The position numbers and the translations under genes were made by a program. Shown in pieces: positions 28,744 to 39,151 of a stretch of 64,000 nucleotides of DNA. The number at the start of each line of letters is the position of its first letter. Within the stretch, counting starts at the first letter, position 1. The notes beneath the pieces are model-generated. The model saw only the letters and a program-made list of their open reading frames with translations, was not told the DNA's origin and did no database searches. Source of the stretch: Rhypophila decipiens (Eukaryota; Ascomycota; Sordariomycetes; Sordariales; Naviculisporaceae). The stretch spans positions 31,370-95,369 of the forward strand of contig MU858195.1 of the NCBI GenBank assembly GCA_033297075.1, in the 5' to 3' direction.

Positions 28744-30904
28744 ATGGAGTCATTGTCCGCCAAACTCTGCCGTCGGTGCAGCGGGTTCGAGTATAAACTA
28801 GGGGCGGCTGCGCGAAAACAAGATCCATCAGAGGATTTATACGTCCGCGTCAATTTGGCTCGCAACATCTGGGCCCTTCAAACATCAGCGAAACGAGGTT
28901 GCGTCCTGTGTCGACTGATTTACCAAGCAACGCTGTACCAACACCCGGGAATACTCCAAAGAGATTGGGAATCCGAGACATCAATCAGTCTTGACACGAT
29001 CAACCATCCCGACCATCCCAGCGACAAAGGAGATGACGAGAGGCCTGAGGTGGGGAGCATCATCGAGGGCGGGAGTCTTGTCCATAGTATCTTGCGCGCT
29101 AGATCGGGTACTAAGCGCAGTCGTTTTCGCGCAAGCCTGGATGTGAAAGATTACTGGAACCCCCTGCAAAGTGATTGGGAGACAAGGGGCTATGGGCCGA
29201 TCACTACGCTTAGTTTAACCCACGGTCGCAGACCAGGCAAAAATGACGATTACTATTCGGTTCAGGGGGTAGAAGCAATTGCGAAGCTGGGAAGGATGTG
29301 GCTGTCAGAATGCCGCACACTCCATAAACAGTGCAATGATGCAAGTCAGGAGGGACATCCAGATCATGGGACTTCTCATATAATACCCACACGGCTGGTT
29401 GACGTTGGCCTTGATGGTGACGACATGTTTCCCAGACTTACCATCACCAACGGAAGTGGCCTCTACTCGGGGTATGCTACGCTGAGCTATGCGTGGGGTG
29501 ACGAGAATCTGGGCATCAAAACAACATACTCAAACCTCCAAGAGATGACCAGGAAGATCGATCCGTCGGACCTATCCAAGACCATCCGAGAGGCAGTCTA
29601 ATATTATGACAAGGAAACTTGGAATTCGCTACCTCTGGGTGGATGCGCTGTGTATTCTTCAGTCACGAGGCAGCGACGACACACAACACGAGTTGGATTG
29701 GCAACTCGAAGCCGCACGCTTCGGGCAATATTACGAGAATTCCATCCTCACCATCGCCGCCACTGGGGCGCAAAGTGCAAGCGAGAGATTATTTCTCCAT
29801 AGAGCGGGCCAGGTTGGTGGCTTCGAGCCGTATACGGTCCAATGGACAGACGGTTCCGATGTTCCCAAAGAGGTGACTGTCTACCCGAAGGTGCCTTGCT
29901 GGGGGGATGAGATCATGGATTCACCCTTGGCACCCTTGGCCAGCCGGGGCTGGGCTGCGCAAGAAAGACTAATGTCCAGACGGATCTTACACTTTGCAGC
30001 AAATTGCGTTTGCTGGGAGTGTTACGAGTTGCAAGCAACCGAAGGTGACCCTTCTGGATGTGTGCTTGGTGTTTACCCCCTAAGGGGAAACCTCCCCGGG
30101 AAAGGTCTGGAGAAAAGTGCCCGCTGTCTGACAACCATCCCACCTGAGCTGATTCCGAGGATGTGGTATGATTACATCGAGACTTACTCCGGGAAGAAAT
30201 TCCCTCACGTCTCTGACAGACTTCCAGCATTGTCAGCCCGTGCCAACCGCGTTCAGTCGCTCATCCCACACCAGTTCTTGGAGGGCATGTGGGCGGAGAA
30301 CAACGTAACGGGATTGGCCTGGAGATCATGGGCTTGGGACTGGGCGGATGGCCCCAAAGGGGCTGCGGCTCCGTCATGGTCGTGGGCGTCAGCAAGAGGA
30401 TCCGTGCAGTTTACAGTAACCCCCAAGTACCACCAGCTGGCGGACATCACTTTTAGTCCCAATGACAAACCAAACTTCGGGATTTTAGGACAGGCTTCGA
30501 TACAACTCAGAGCTTGGAGCAAGATGATAATAGCAAACTTGTCGACACTAAGTTTGACACCTACCACACACTGGTTTTTCCCCCGAAATGTCATGGGGCG
30601 ACCTTTCGATGATAGGATATACAAGAATCTTGATTTCCTCATTGTATTGTTTTTAGATAGATTATATGTAGAGGACTTTACCTGTAACTCATTTTATTGC
30701 TTTCTCCTAGGAAAGATGGAATCTAGTCAAATTCGCTGGATACAGTGCTTGCGGTTGAGATGGGTCGGGGTAGCTCTTGTATTAGAGCCTACTGGGAGAA
30801 CCAAAGACAACGTAGAAGAATTTAGGAGGATCGGAATTTTGTACCTTCCGTTGGATGAGTATGAGGCCGCAGGAATGGAGGAAAGAGTTATTGATATTGT
30901 ATAA
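28744..30904 (+). pseudogene. HET-domain protein with a single-base frameshift
   Basis: ATG 28744 (MESLSAKLCRRCSGFEY) is preferred over 28603. The N-terminus has the CxxC and GCVLCRL pair usual before fungal HET domains. The HET domain begins near residue 245: YSGYATLSYAWGDE, then IDPSDLSKTIREAV, where the frame stops at TAA 29599-29601. Directly after it, shifted by one base, the frame goes on TRKLGIRYLWVDALCILQ, QYYENSILTIAATG and SRGWAAQERLMSRRILHF. These are the canonical later HET blocks in the right order and spacing. Dropping one A from TAATAT at 29599 would restore an open frame. A long C-terminal region follows (PSWSWAS is typical). A short intron near 30635-30712 is possible. HET proteins mediate heterokaryon incompatibility-type cell death. 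This copy is probably inactive unless the base is a sequencing error. Confidence 0.8.
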
Positions 30905-31678
30905 CTAAGGTTAGATTACTAGGATATAGGGTTAGCCGCAATTATTTCAGCAGTTATTCGTGGACCATGGTAAAACTATATATATAACGACCATGTATTC
31001 GGTAGCCATAAACTCAGGTACCAGACGGAACATTTTACCAGTAGCGGTAAAAGGCCATCAGTACAACCTTCGAGTCACCGGCAGCCGATCATCAACACCT
31101 CGATATTATGGCTGGTACAGCGTCACCAAATGGGCAAACCCAAAACCACTACCAGCTATCAGGGACATTTCCTTTTCATTGACTTCCTATAAGCGGCCAC
31201 GTGGCTGCTGTTGAACGCTATTCCGCATCTGGAAAAGCCCCCTTGTTGTACTCAGACTAGTTGACTGGCCACAAAGAAAACTCTGTGCCAGTCAGATCAG
31301 ATCAGGCCTTCTATTCTCTGAACAACACAAGCATCAATCAATCTATTTGGAGTCATCAATTACTACGTGGCATTCAACAGCTGCATATCCATTTCCCTTG
31401 CACCTCTGTACAGCCTCAAACTGGGCTGCGCCACAACTCAGCCACATATGTCGTAGTTTGTGATTGATTTTGCTAACTCCATGTTTCGAGATGTGATTTT
31501 TCTTTATTAGACTTTCTAAAAGTTTTTGACTTATATTTCCTCTCCAGTGCGTGCCTGTATTATCTTTTACGCCCGGAAAGCTTGAGAAAACAACATGTCA
31601 CCGATAGGTGATCTGATAACCCGCAGGGCATCGCGATGGATTAGTGCTAACGGCACAACTCCGGAAGAACCGGCGTTA
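30905..31678. other. Intergenic
   Basis: No gene supported. Short featureless frames at 30960-31214 and 31261-31467. Confidence 0.5.
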
Positions 31679-33196
31679 ATGGTCATCTGTGCCTGGCCGC
31701 TGTCAGGTCAATACGGACTAGGAACAAGGGTAATGTAAGTCGCAGTACGGCAAAACATTTTCGAGTGGAACTGGGCTGACTTGTTACCGGCCGAGCCTGG
31801 AGATATTATGGTGCCGTGGTAGGATCCGTTGTGTTTCGCAAGGCCGAGTGGCTCCGGAGCTCGCTCCTTGGAGACGTGGTGATGCTGTTCCCGGTTGTCG
31901 CCGCGCTGCATAGCATTGTCCTGGCGGCCCTGCATGTCGACGGTGAGCTGTTTACCTTTATGGCCTGGCAGGCAATTCTTCTTCTCCTCGGACATGCCTG
32001 ATTGACATCATGTGGAATGACAGGAGCAACAGATATGGACATCTACGGAGCGTTTCAACTACTAGTATTGGGTGTTCTGTCCGCACCGTTCACCATCAAG
32101 ATTTCCAGAACATATTTCAACGACCCCGGGCGCAACATCATTTTTCTTTGGTTCGTCATGGTCATCGCTGGTATGTAGGACGGCTCAACCATGACATCGT
32201 AGTACTCAAATTGACCACCACTCCAGGACTACTAAGTTTAATAGTCGAGTTTTACCGCATCAGTCCTGCTGAATGTTACCTTGACGCTCTCGGCAACAAG
32301 CTATCAATCGATGCTTCGAACTTTCCCTACGATGCCAACCCTGCATGCGGCTTGACGTGTTCCGTCAATCATGGCCCCTATTCTCCCCTTCGCCAGGGTT
32401 CAGCAAACAACATCTACGTCGTACCGGCGCCTGATAGGCTATCCGCGGGCACCTTTGTACTCATGGCCGCTGCGTGCTGTATACCGTCCATCATTTCGGC
32501 GATACGAATGTGGACTACAATATTGGAGAGCAACTGGAAGATACGATTCGCAGCGCCTGATGCCTTGTTTGCTGGAACCACCAGGATTCTCGAGAGTTTT
32601 CTCTCCGTCGCCCAACTTATGTTCTTCTTCCCGGCATTCGTCTCTGTACTAGTTCTCACCGAGAGGAACTTTGCCAGCCCCCAGCTCAGCTATCAGACGG
32701 AACCTTTTGCCAGTATCGGTGAGAAGACCATCAAAACATCATGGGCACTGGTCCATATGTAGCCATATACATGCTAACTCGCCTTTTCCCAACAGGACAG
32801 TGGTTTCCCTGTGTGGGTGCAGGAATACTACTGCTGGTAGCGATGTATTTCCTTCGTGTGGCCCATCCAGAGCCTGAAAGTGAGAAAACTGCTAAGCAAC
32901 AACAAACAACGCCGTCCGCTACCGTTGTCTCGAAGATTGCACAACAATATTGGGTAAGAATGAGACACGGGGAATTGAATGGGGGAATCACAGCCTCAGT
33001 AAGAACGGAGATGAACAGTGGTCCGGTGGCGCGTGGCGATACGATCACGGGCGACTCATCGTCTATCTTGAGAGAGCATTCACGGCCGCAGTTCCTCCCC
33101 AGATCTATTGCTTCAAGGCCGACCTCGCTCAGATTACAAGGCCGAGAAAACGGCAGTCCTCCCACGTCCTCGCGACAGCGGGCCTCAAGTCTTTAA
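31679..33196 (+). CDS. Fungal multispanning membrane protein, five exons
   Basis: Exons 31679-31734, 31803-31942, 32024-32170, 32227-32718 and 32796-33196 join in phase (donors GTAAGT, GTGAGC, GTATGT, GTGAGA; acceptors GGAG, ACAG, CCAG, ACAG), giving 411 residues. It opens MVICAWPLSGQYGLGTRV-IYY, then FRKAEWLRSSLLGDVVMLFP, VVAALHSIVLAALHV, DMDIYGAFQL, ISRTYFNDPGRNIIFLWF and LLSLIVEFYRI. A Cys-containing outer loop (NPACGLTCSVNHGPYSPLRQ) precedes NIYVVPAPDRLS, AACCIPSIISAIRMW and ILESNWKIRF. I recognise this as a widespread uncharacterised Pezizomycotina family with about six helices. The last exon may contain another small intron at GTAAGA (32953), so the C-terminus is uncertain. The function is unknown. 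Confidence 0.8.
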
Positions 33197-33668
33197 GACA
33201 GAATAAACTTTACTGCTAATTATCTCTTATTTGTTACTTGGCTTGCAAGCCAAGCAACATAGAATTGTCTCCTAGGATTAACGGCGTCGTGTCGTCCGGA
33301 CACATTGGGCCAATCGGCGAGTATCTTTACCTTACAAAAGAAGTTAGAGTGTGGTGCTGTTGGCAGGTCTGAGGTAGGGTCGCGGTTGGAACCGCGCGTT
33401 GTTGGTTCTTTGAACCAATCAAGCTGTGATGTAATTTCTTTTCTTCCCGCAGACACGGGTTCCCCTTGACCCTCGACAAACACCTCCTTCCTTCCCCATC
33501 TTCCAAGTACAACTCACTTGCATCGGTTACCTCAAAGCTCAAAGCAACCACACCGTCTTGTCGATTCATGAGAAGCATTACCAAGAACTTGTTGACATAT
33601 CTATTTTGACGACTCTTCACTTATATCAAATGTCTCTTCACTTGTAGACGACCGACTTTAACTCAAAG
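33197..33668. other. Intergenic with 18-bp palindrome
   Basis: CTTGGCTTGCAAGCCAAG at 33237-33254 is a perfect palindrome just after the membrane-protein gene and could fold in the 3' UTR. Otherwise this is the promoter of the F-box-like gene. Confidence 0.5.
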
Positions 33669-35156
33669 ATGGAAACAACGTTTCTCTCCTTAAATGAGAA
33701 TGTGCAGCGATTGATCCTGCAATTCCTCCCAGCAAAGTCCCTATCCGCCCTGTGTCTGGTGCATCCCACCATTCACCACCTCGCAGAGGAATTCCTCTAC
33801 TCGGAGATCAACCTAGCATGGGGCATGAAGCCTTGGGCCGAAACAATGCCGAACGTCACGTGGATCCACCCGCTCATACCGCTTCTGCGCACAATACTCT
33901 GCCGACCCGGTCTGGCCAGTCTGATCAAGTCCATCAGCTGTGTACGCAAGATCAGCGTCTCGGGAAGAGACGAGGAGATCGGACAACGCGGTTACCTCAC
34001 ACTCCCCAACCCACCTTTGGATTCGGCAATTGCCCTCGTTGGCGCCCAGACAAGCCTACCCTACCGGGACATCTGGGTCGAGCAGCTGGAAGCTGGCAGG
34101 ATCGATGCTTATCTGGGGCATCTATTCACCCAACTGCCCCGTCTGAAGCACCTGCAGCTCGAGCCAAATATCTGTATGGAAAGCGAGCTGCTCAAGGCCG
34201 TCCTGAGTTCTCTTCTCTACCCATCAAATCATCTCCTCGTGCTGTCATTCGCGTTACCGGGCACTCTCCGAAACCTCGAAATTGTCCGACTATCTAAACC
34301 AAGGAGAGGCTATAGGCGAAACTACCTTACCATTCAAAACACCAACAACGCATGCGATCTGCTCTTCTCTCACGCCCCATTGATCAAGCAGTTGACCCTC
34401 AGCCTGGATTCCATGGAGGTTCAAGACATTTGGACGGGCACAGGGGTTCCCGCACCTCCTACGTCTTGCACAAGCCTGGCCAAACTAGAGCTGCAAGGAT
34501 TGAGAGAGGCACACCTTGCCCGGCTCTTTTGCCTCTCCCCTCGGCTGCAATCCTTTGCCTGGGAGTGGTCCTGGCACGGGTCTGTAGAGCACCGCCCGTG
34601 CAACCCCCCCACCATTGCTCTGAACCTACTCATACCCGCCCTCTACCAAGTCAAAGACACACTAACCGAGTTAAACATTTATGCCATGATCACCAACAGA
34701 GACAACGCGATATACGAGAATTTGCGGATAGCTGGCTCGATTCGAGGACTCGCCGGCCTATCCTCGCTCAAAAAGCTCACTATTCCATTCGCCTTCCTGA
34801 CGGGATTTGAAAGCCCGGTGGAGAACAAGATGGCGGTTGCCGAATCTCTCCCCCCAAACCTCGAAACCCTTGCCCTCCGAGATGATCTCTACACTGAACG
34901 CACAGTGAACGATTACTGGGAAGAGGAGGAATTCACACCCTGTCTGGTCTCCTGGCTGGAGAATGTAGACGAATATACGCCCCGCATGCGGGAGATATTT
35001 CTTTTAACGAGTTCATACCAGGATTCGGATAACACAGAGTGGGATTATGTTCGCGTCAGGCAGGCCATACGGGAGTTGGCCAAAAGCGCCGGAATTGGAT
35101 TCCACGTCTTGAACGCTGGCTGGTCTCTGGAGCCGGCAGGGGATCCAGAACTATGA
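33669..35156 (+). CDS. F-box-like protein with leucine-rich C-terminal region
   Basis: Single exon, 495 residues. The N-terminus FLSLNENVQRLILQFLPAKS then LSALCLVHPTIHHLAEEFLY is the F-box layout (short helix, L-x-x-L-P, CLVxxxxHxLAxxxLY). The rest is leucine-rich and irregular: LFTQLPRLKHLQLEP, HAPLIKQLTLSLDSMEV, LAKLELQGLREAHLARL, LSSLKKLTIPFAFLTG and LPPNLETLALRDDLY. This fits a degenerate leucine-rich repeat solenoid. Such proteins are predicted substrate receptors of SCF ubiquitin ligases, a large and fast-changing family in fungi. The TGA is followed at once by the 22-bp minisatellite. No intron signals are needed. Confidence 0.7.
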   Translation: METTFLSLNENVQRLILQFLPAKSLSALCLVHPTIHHLAEEFLYSEINLAWGMKPWAETMPNVTWIHPLIPLLRTILCRPGLASLIKSISCVRKISVSGRDEEIGQRGYLTLPNPPLDSAIALVGAQTSLPYRDIWVEQLEAGRIDAYLGHLFTQLPRLKHLQLEPNICMESELLKAVLSSLLYPSNHLLVLSFALPGTLRNLEIVRLSKPRRGYRRNYLTIQNTNNACDLLFSHAPLIKQLTLSLDSMEVQDIWTGTGVPAPPTSCTSLAKLELQGLREAHLARLFCLSPRLQSFAWEWSWHGSVEHRPCNPPTIALNLLIPALYQVKDTLTELNIYAMITNRDNAIYENLRIAGSIRGLAGLSSLKKLTIPFAFLTGFESPVENKMAVAESLPPNLETLALRDDLYTERTVNDYWEEEEFTPCLVSWLENVDEYTPRMREIFLLTSSYQDSDNTEWDYVRVRQAIRELAKSAGIGFHVLNAGWSLEPAGDPEL

Positions 35157-35970
35157 ATGACTGGCAGGAATACACGAATCGACTAAATGGAATAAATGAC
35201 TTGACTGGCTAGAATAGGTACTTTGACTCGCTGGAATGGATGCCTTGGCTGGCTGGAATAAATACCTTGACTTGCTGGAATACGTGTTTCAAATGGCTAG
35301 ATAGATGCGGCCTCGACTGGCTGAAATAGATGCCTTGACATTCTAGACTATATGACTTGAAATGGCTATACCTGCTGGAATAGAGGCTGTAATTAGGCAG
35401 AATAAATACGTTGAGTGTGAGAATATATGCATTAATTGGCTAGAATATATGACCTAACTGGTTTCTTTGATGTTCTAACTAGCGGAAATAAATCTCTTAA
35501 CTAGTTCGAGTAGATGCCCTGACTAGCTTGAATAAATGCCTTAACTTATTAATATCAATACCTGACTTTGCCGGAATATATTCCTCGACCGGCTCGAAGA
35601 AATTGGATTGACTGAAATATATAAATACCTAGACTAGACAAGCATAGGCCTTCAGTAGCTCGAATAGATGTCTTGACTGGCTAGAGTAAATGCCTTGCCT
35701 AGATGGAAAACATACCTTAACGGGCTAGAGTAGATGCCTTATATAGGTAAGACAAATGTTTTAATTTTGCTAGAATAGATGCCTTGAGTAGGCTGGAATA
35801 AAAAAAGTGCCTTGACTAGGTAGACTAGAAGCATCTAAATGTGGGTTTACAGGCCTTATGTTTATTCTCTGCTAGGGTGCCCGTCTGTCCGCCTTTACGA
35901 CTATAAGAGATATCTTATAGGAATCTCCTTGCTGGGATAAATGCCTTAACTGCACTTGCAATAGGCATTG
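35157..35970. repeat. Degenerate 22-bp minisatellite, about 800 bp
   Basis: Some 35 imperfect copies of GACTGGCTGGAATAAATGCC plus TT, for example TTGACTGGCTAGAATAGRTRC and TTGGCTGGCTGGAATAAATAC. The period is mostly 22 bp with occasional slips of one or two bases and some eroded copies (about 35380-35560). The unit is the same family as the short array at 8341-8490. The array fills the gap between the convergent ends of two F-box-like genes. Confidence 0.85.
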
Positions 35971-36083
35971 AACAATCATATCAAACACTATCGACAATCT
36001 GTATCTACCACGGTACCACCGTGTTATATCGTCTTTGACTGCCTCCTATTACTGCCCACCCACAACCTCCTTGTAAGTTAGAA

Positions 36084-38075
36084 TTAGCAATCGAAAAGGA
36101 TCTCGTCCAACTCGGCAGGATATGGGAATTGCTTCTCGATCTCCTCATACTGGTTGCCGTGTGTTTCACCCCCCAGATTGACAAACTCGACCCCCCTGTC
36201 CCTAAATCTGTCAACGACGGAATCATCAATCTTGGGCGGTCTCAACCCCCAAAAGCTCTCGCCTTTCTCATCAGCATCTGACTCGGAGCTTCTGATGAAC
36301 AGTTCCGTCACCGGTTCACCCATGACCGTTGCGCCCTCTTCAACAGGATGAAGATGCAGACTGGAGAATCCCGGTGAAATATCGTCGTCGTATGACTCGT
36401 ATCGATGACAAAGCCGAACCAGCCTCAGACTCGGCCCAACTTTGCAAGTACTTGTCTCGGTGGGCTCAGACGAGTTCGTTGGCATCAGATCCTCGCTCAA
36501 CCTCTTGAGCGCTCTCTCGACAGCGATACCAACTTCTCCTTCATGTTCATAATACGGTGGGGCGGTTCCCCCTGTGGGCCAGACCCGAGTATTGAAGACA
36601 AGCAGATTCTTGATGGTGGGACAATCTAGCAGAATCTCGGAAAATACATCGTCGACCGGCTTGAGACGTCCATGCCCTGAAAACGTATGTCGGTACTGAA
36701 ACAAGTTCTCTGTCCAGATTCCCAATGTCTGCAGTCTGTTGAAGGGGGAGAAATCCAGTTTCCGTCGTCGAATATTCAGTCCCCCGGATCCAGCCCTCAC
36801 GTACTGACATTTGCCGAGAAATATACTCTCCAGGCTTTCTGCCAGAGGCGTCAAAGCCTGGAGGACCAACGAAGAGCTGACCATGTCCGATGAGTGAGGA
36901 ACAGTATATTGCTCTTCGGCCTCACTATCCATGTCTCCGATGGAGTTATAGCCTTCATCGTCCGAGTCATCCGGGTGCTGGCCGTCGTAGGTTTGGCTGA
37001 ACTCTCCTTTACCGTCCCAAACCACCCTGACGCTATTCCACATAATGCTTTGCGAAATCTTGAACTTCCTGAGTCCGGGGCACCCAAGCGCGAGTCGGCG
37101 GATGTCGAGATAGCTAAGGGAGCATCCCAATAGTGTAATATTGGTTAGGGATCCCAAATTAAAGTCTCGGTGGTTTTCGTCGAGCCCTATGAAATTCCTG
37201 AGCCGGAGAGTTCGGAGGTGGGGTGATTTGGATGCGAAGTAGTGGACATGTTGATCCTTGAGGGACAAATAGTGGGGAAATGCTGCCGAAAGCTCTAGCT
37301 CTCGGAGAGACGGGAATTCCGGTGGTGGATTTTCTCTGTTGTCCCCTAACAGATAAGTGGTGTCTAGACGGCCCTCTGTGCCTGTGGTATATCCGTGGCC
37401 ACGAACTTGGGATATCCATGGAACGGCAGGATATGGGAGACAGCAAGAACTTTCGGACCCGAGGAGAGGAAGATTAGTTGTCGAGTCAACGGGTAGTCTC
37501 AGGGCCAGGGCGTTCTGGAAGAATGATATGAAGATGGCCACCAAAACAGAAAGAGGAGTTATTGTATTCCCCTCGTCAAAATCTTCCGGTTTTCCGGGGA
37601 ATTCAGGCTTCAGCCCCAGTTCTTCGAGTGACTGTAGTATCTGTGTGAAACTATCAATCCACGGCTCCCGAACCACCGCTTGGCCAACCATGTGCCACTT
37701 GTCAACTGATGACTTGGCGGTAATAGTGTCCAGGTCCGCGTATCGCACCAGGTCTGTGGCCGACCTCTTCTTCATGCATACGAGAAGCTTGAAGAATCGC
37801 GGAGTGTCGATCATTGACAGGCCATGATAAGGTAAATTCACCATTTCCAGCCAGGTACTGTCAAAGTGCCGGTAGAGAACGGGCCGAACAAGTGTGTTCA
37901 AAGTTTTGCAGGCCGCTCCCAAGTTGATCAGATCGCAGATACCCTCGGACTCGGGGTCGGACCTCGACATGACTAGTATCGCTTCGCAAATTTCGATCAA
38001 TATCTCGGGAGGAAGGTCGAGGATCTCTGTCTCTGCCAGTGGAGGCCGCTCCACATTGTCGGTAACGTCTGCCAT
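36084..38075 (-). CDS. F-box protein, large
   Basis: I choose ATG 38075 (MADVTDNVERPPL); an in-frame ATG lies at 38114. The product has about 663 residues. The F-box is at residues 20-60: ILDLPPEILIEICEAILVMS, then INLGAACKTLNTLVRPVLYR. The centre is leucine-rich, with short repeats such as FPSLRELELSAAFPHYLSL, SPHLRTLRLRNFIGLDE and LRRLALGCPGLRKFKIS-like stretches. An acidic insert (PDDSDDEGYNSIGDMDSEAE) follows. The C-terminus carries more irregular repeats (LDCPTIKNLLVFNTRVWP). It is probably an SCF substrate receptor. It lies tail to tail with the F-box-like gene at 33669, with the minisatellite between them. Single exon. Confidence 0.75.
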   Translation of the reverse strand: MADVTDNVERPPLAETEILDLPPEILIEICEAILVMSRSDPESEGICDLINLGAACKTLNTLVRPVLYRHFDSTWLEMVNLPYHGLSMIDTPRFFKLLVCMKKRSATDLVRYADLDTITAKSSVDKWHMVGQAVVREPWIDSFTQILQSLEELGLKPEFPGKPEDFDEGNTITPLSVLVAIFISFFQNALALRLPVDSTTNLPLLGSESSCCLPYPAVPWISQVRGHGYTTGTEGRLDTTYLLGDNRENPPPEFPSLRELELSAAFPHYLSLKDQHVHYFASKSPHLRTLRLRNFIGLDENHRDFNLGSLTNITLLGCSLSYLDIRRLALGCPGLRKFKISQSIMWNSVRVVWDGKGEFSQTYDGQHPDDSDDEGYNSIGDMDSEAEEQYTVPHSSDMVSSSLVLQALTPLAESLESIFLGKCQYVRAGSGGLNIRRRKLDFSPFNRLQTLGIWTENLFQYRHTFSGHGRLKPVDDVFSEILLDCPTIKNLLVFNTRVWPTGGTAPPYYEHEGEVGIAVERALKRLSEDLMPTNSSEPTETSTCKVGPSLRLVRLCHRYESYDDDISPGFSSLHLHPVEEGATVMGEPVTELFIRSSESDADEKGESFWGLRPPKIDDSVVDRFRDRGVEFVNLGGETHGNQYEEIEKQFPYPAELDEILFDC

Positions 38076-38114
38076 GGTAGAAATCGAATAGCGTTCTCGG
38101 AGGAAGCAAAGCAA

Positions 38115-39151
38115 CGGCTACAAGCGTCTTCTTTCGGTTGGATTTCGGGGCTCTGACTCAAGGGGGAATTGAGATTCTTTGGGTGTTGCGGTTTCCCAGC
38201 GTTGATGCTATCGTTGGAGATCAGGCTTGAGATGTTGAGAAAGTAGAATAATAGCTTGAGATACTGTGAGAGGATGAAGGAAGGAATGATCCTGAGCGAA
38301 AGCATCGTCCTTTACAACAAGAACACGAGAATGAAGTGGTCCTCTTTTCAGAAGATGAACGCTTGGAATGATTTGAAGCGGGGCAAGCAGAAAAGCTTCT
38401 GGCCTCAGATCGAGAGCACTGACAGGATGGAAGGAGACGATGACACGGAAAGGTGAGGGGGCGTAAAAACAGGGTGTGAAAATAATACACAACGCCTTTG
38501 AATAATCCAAAACTGGCCTTGGAAAGAACTGCTATAGATACTAGAAGTTTACGTCTTAAGCCCTGTAAGCTTCTCTTTAATACTTATTTTTAGTCCTTTT
38601 GACGTATTTAAGAGATTAACTATGCACCCCTATAGGGACCGTCAAAGGGTACGTTATATGTAAATTATTTCACACCCCATGTTTCAAATCAGTTGCCATA
38701 CAGCAAGTCCCAGTGGGTCCTTCCTTTCGGGGCGGTCTGGACTCCAAACCATTAGACATCGAGCCCGGCCTATGATCGAAAAATCCCAGGACGGAAGGCA
38801 CCTGACCATGCTCATTCACGGCCGGTGCTCCATTGCTAGTACGTCATAGGGCAAGGCAATCACATGCCATAATGGGCTTCAACAGAATCCATCTGAATTG
38901 TCGTTAACAAATAACAGTTTTCGTGTATTTTGCTTTTTACTTGATTTATATCCCCCGCCAGTGATGAGTGACCATATCATTATGAAGGAAAACATCTTTG
39001 AGACTCAAACCAACTTTCTTACAAAGGGAAAAAACAAACAGATCCCAGAATCTACGCATAGATACATGACATGCAGCGCCAATCTCTTGACACGGGTTGC
39101 ACACCTCCGTCTCAACTCCAACACCACAAAACGCCGACGTAAATCATCCAG
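38115..39151. other. Intergenic
   Basis: About 1 kb with only short shadow frames. It is AT-rich near 38520-38680. I see no structured repeat. Confidence 0.5.
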
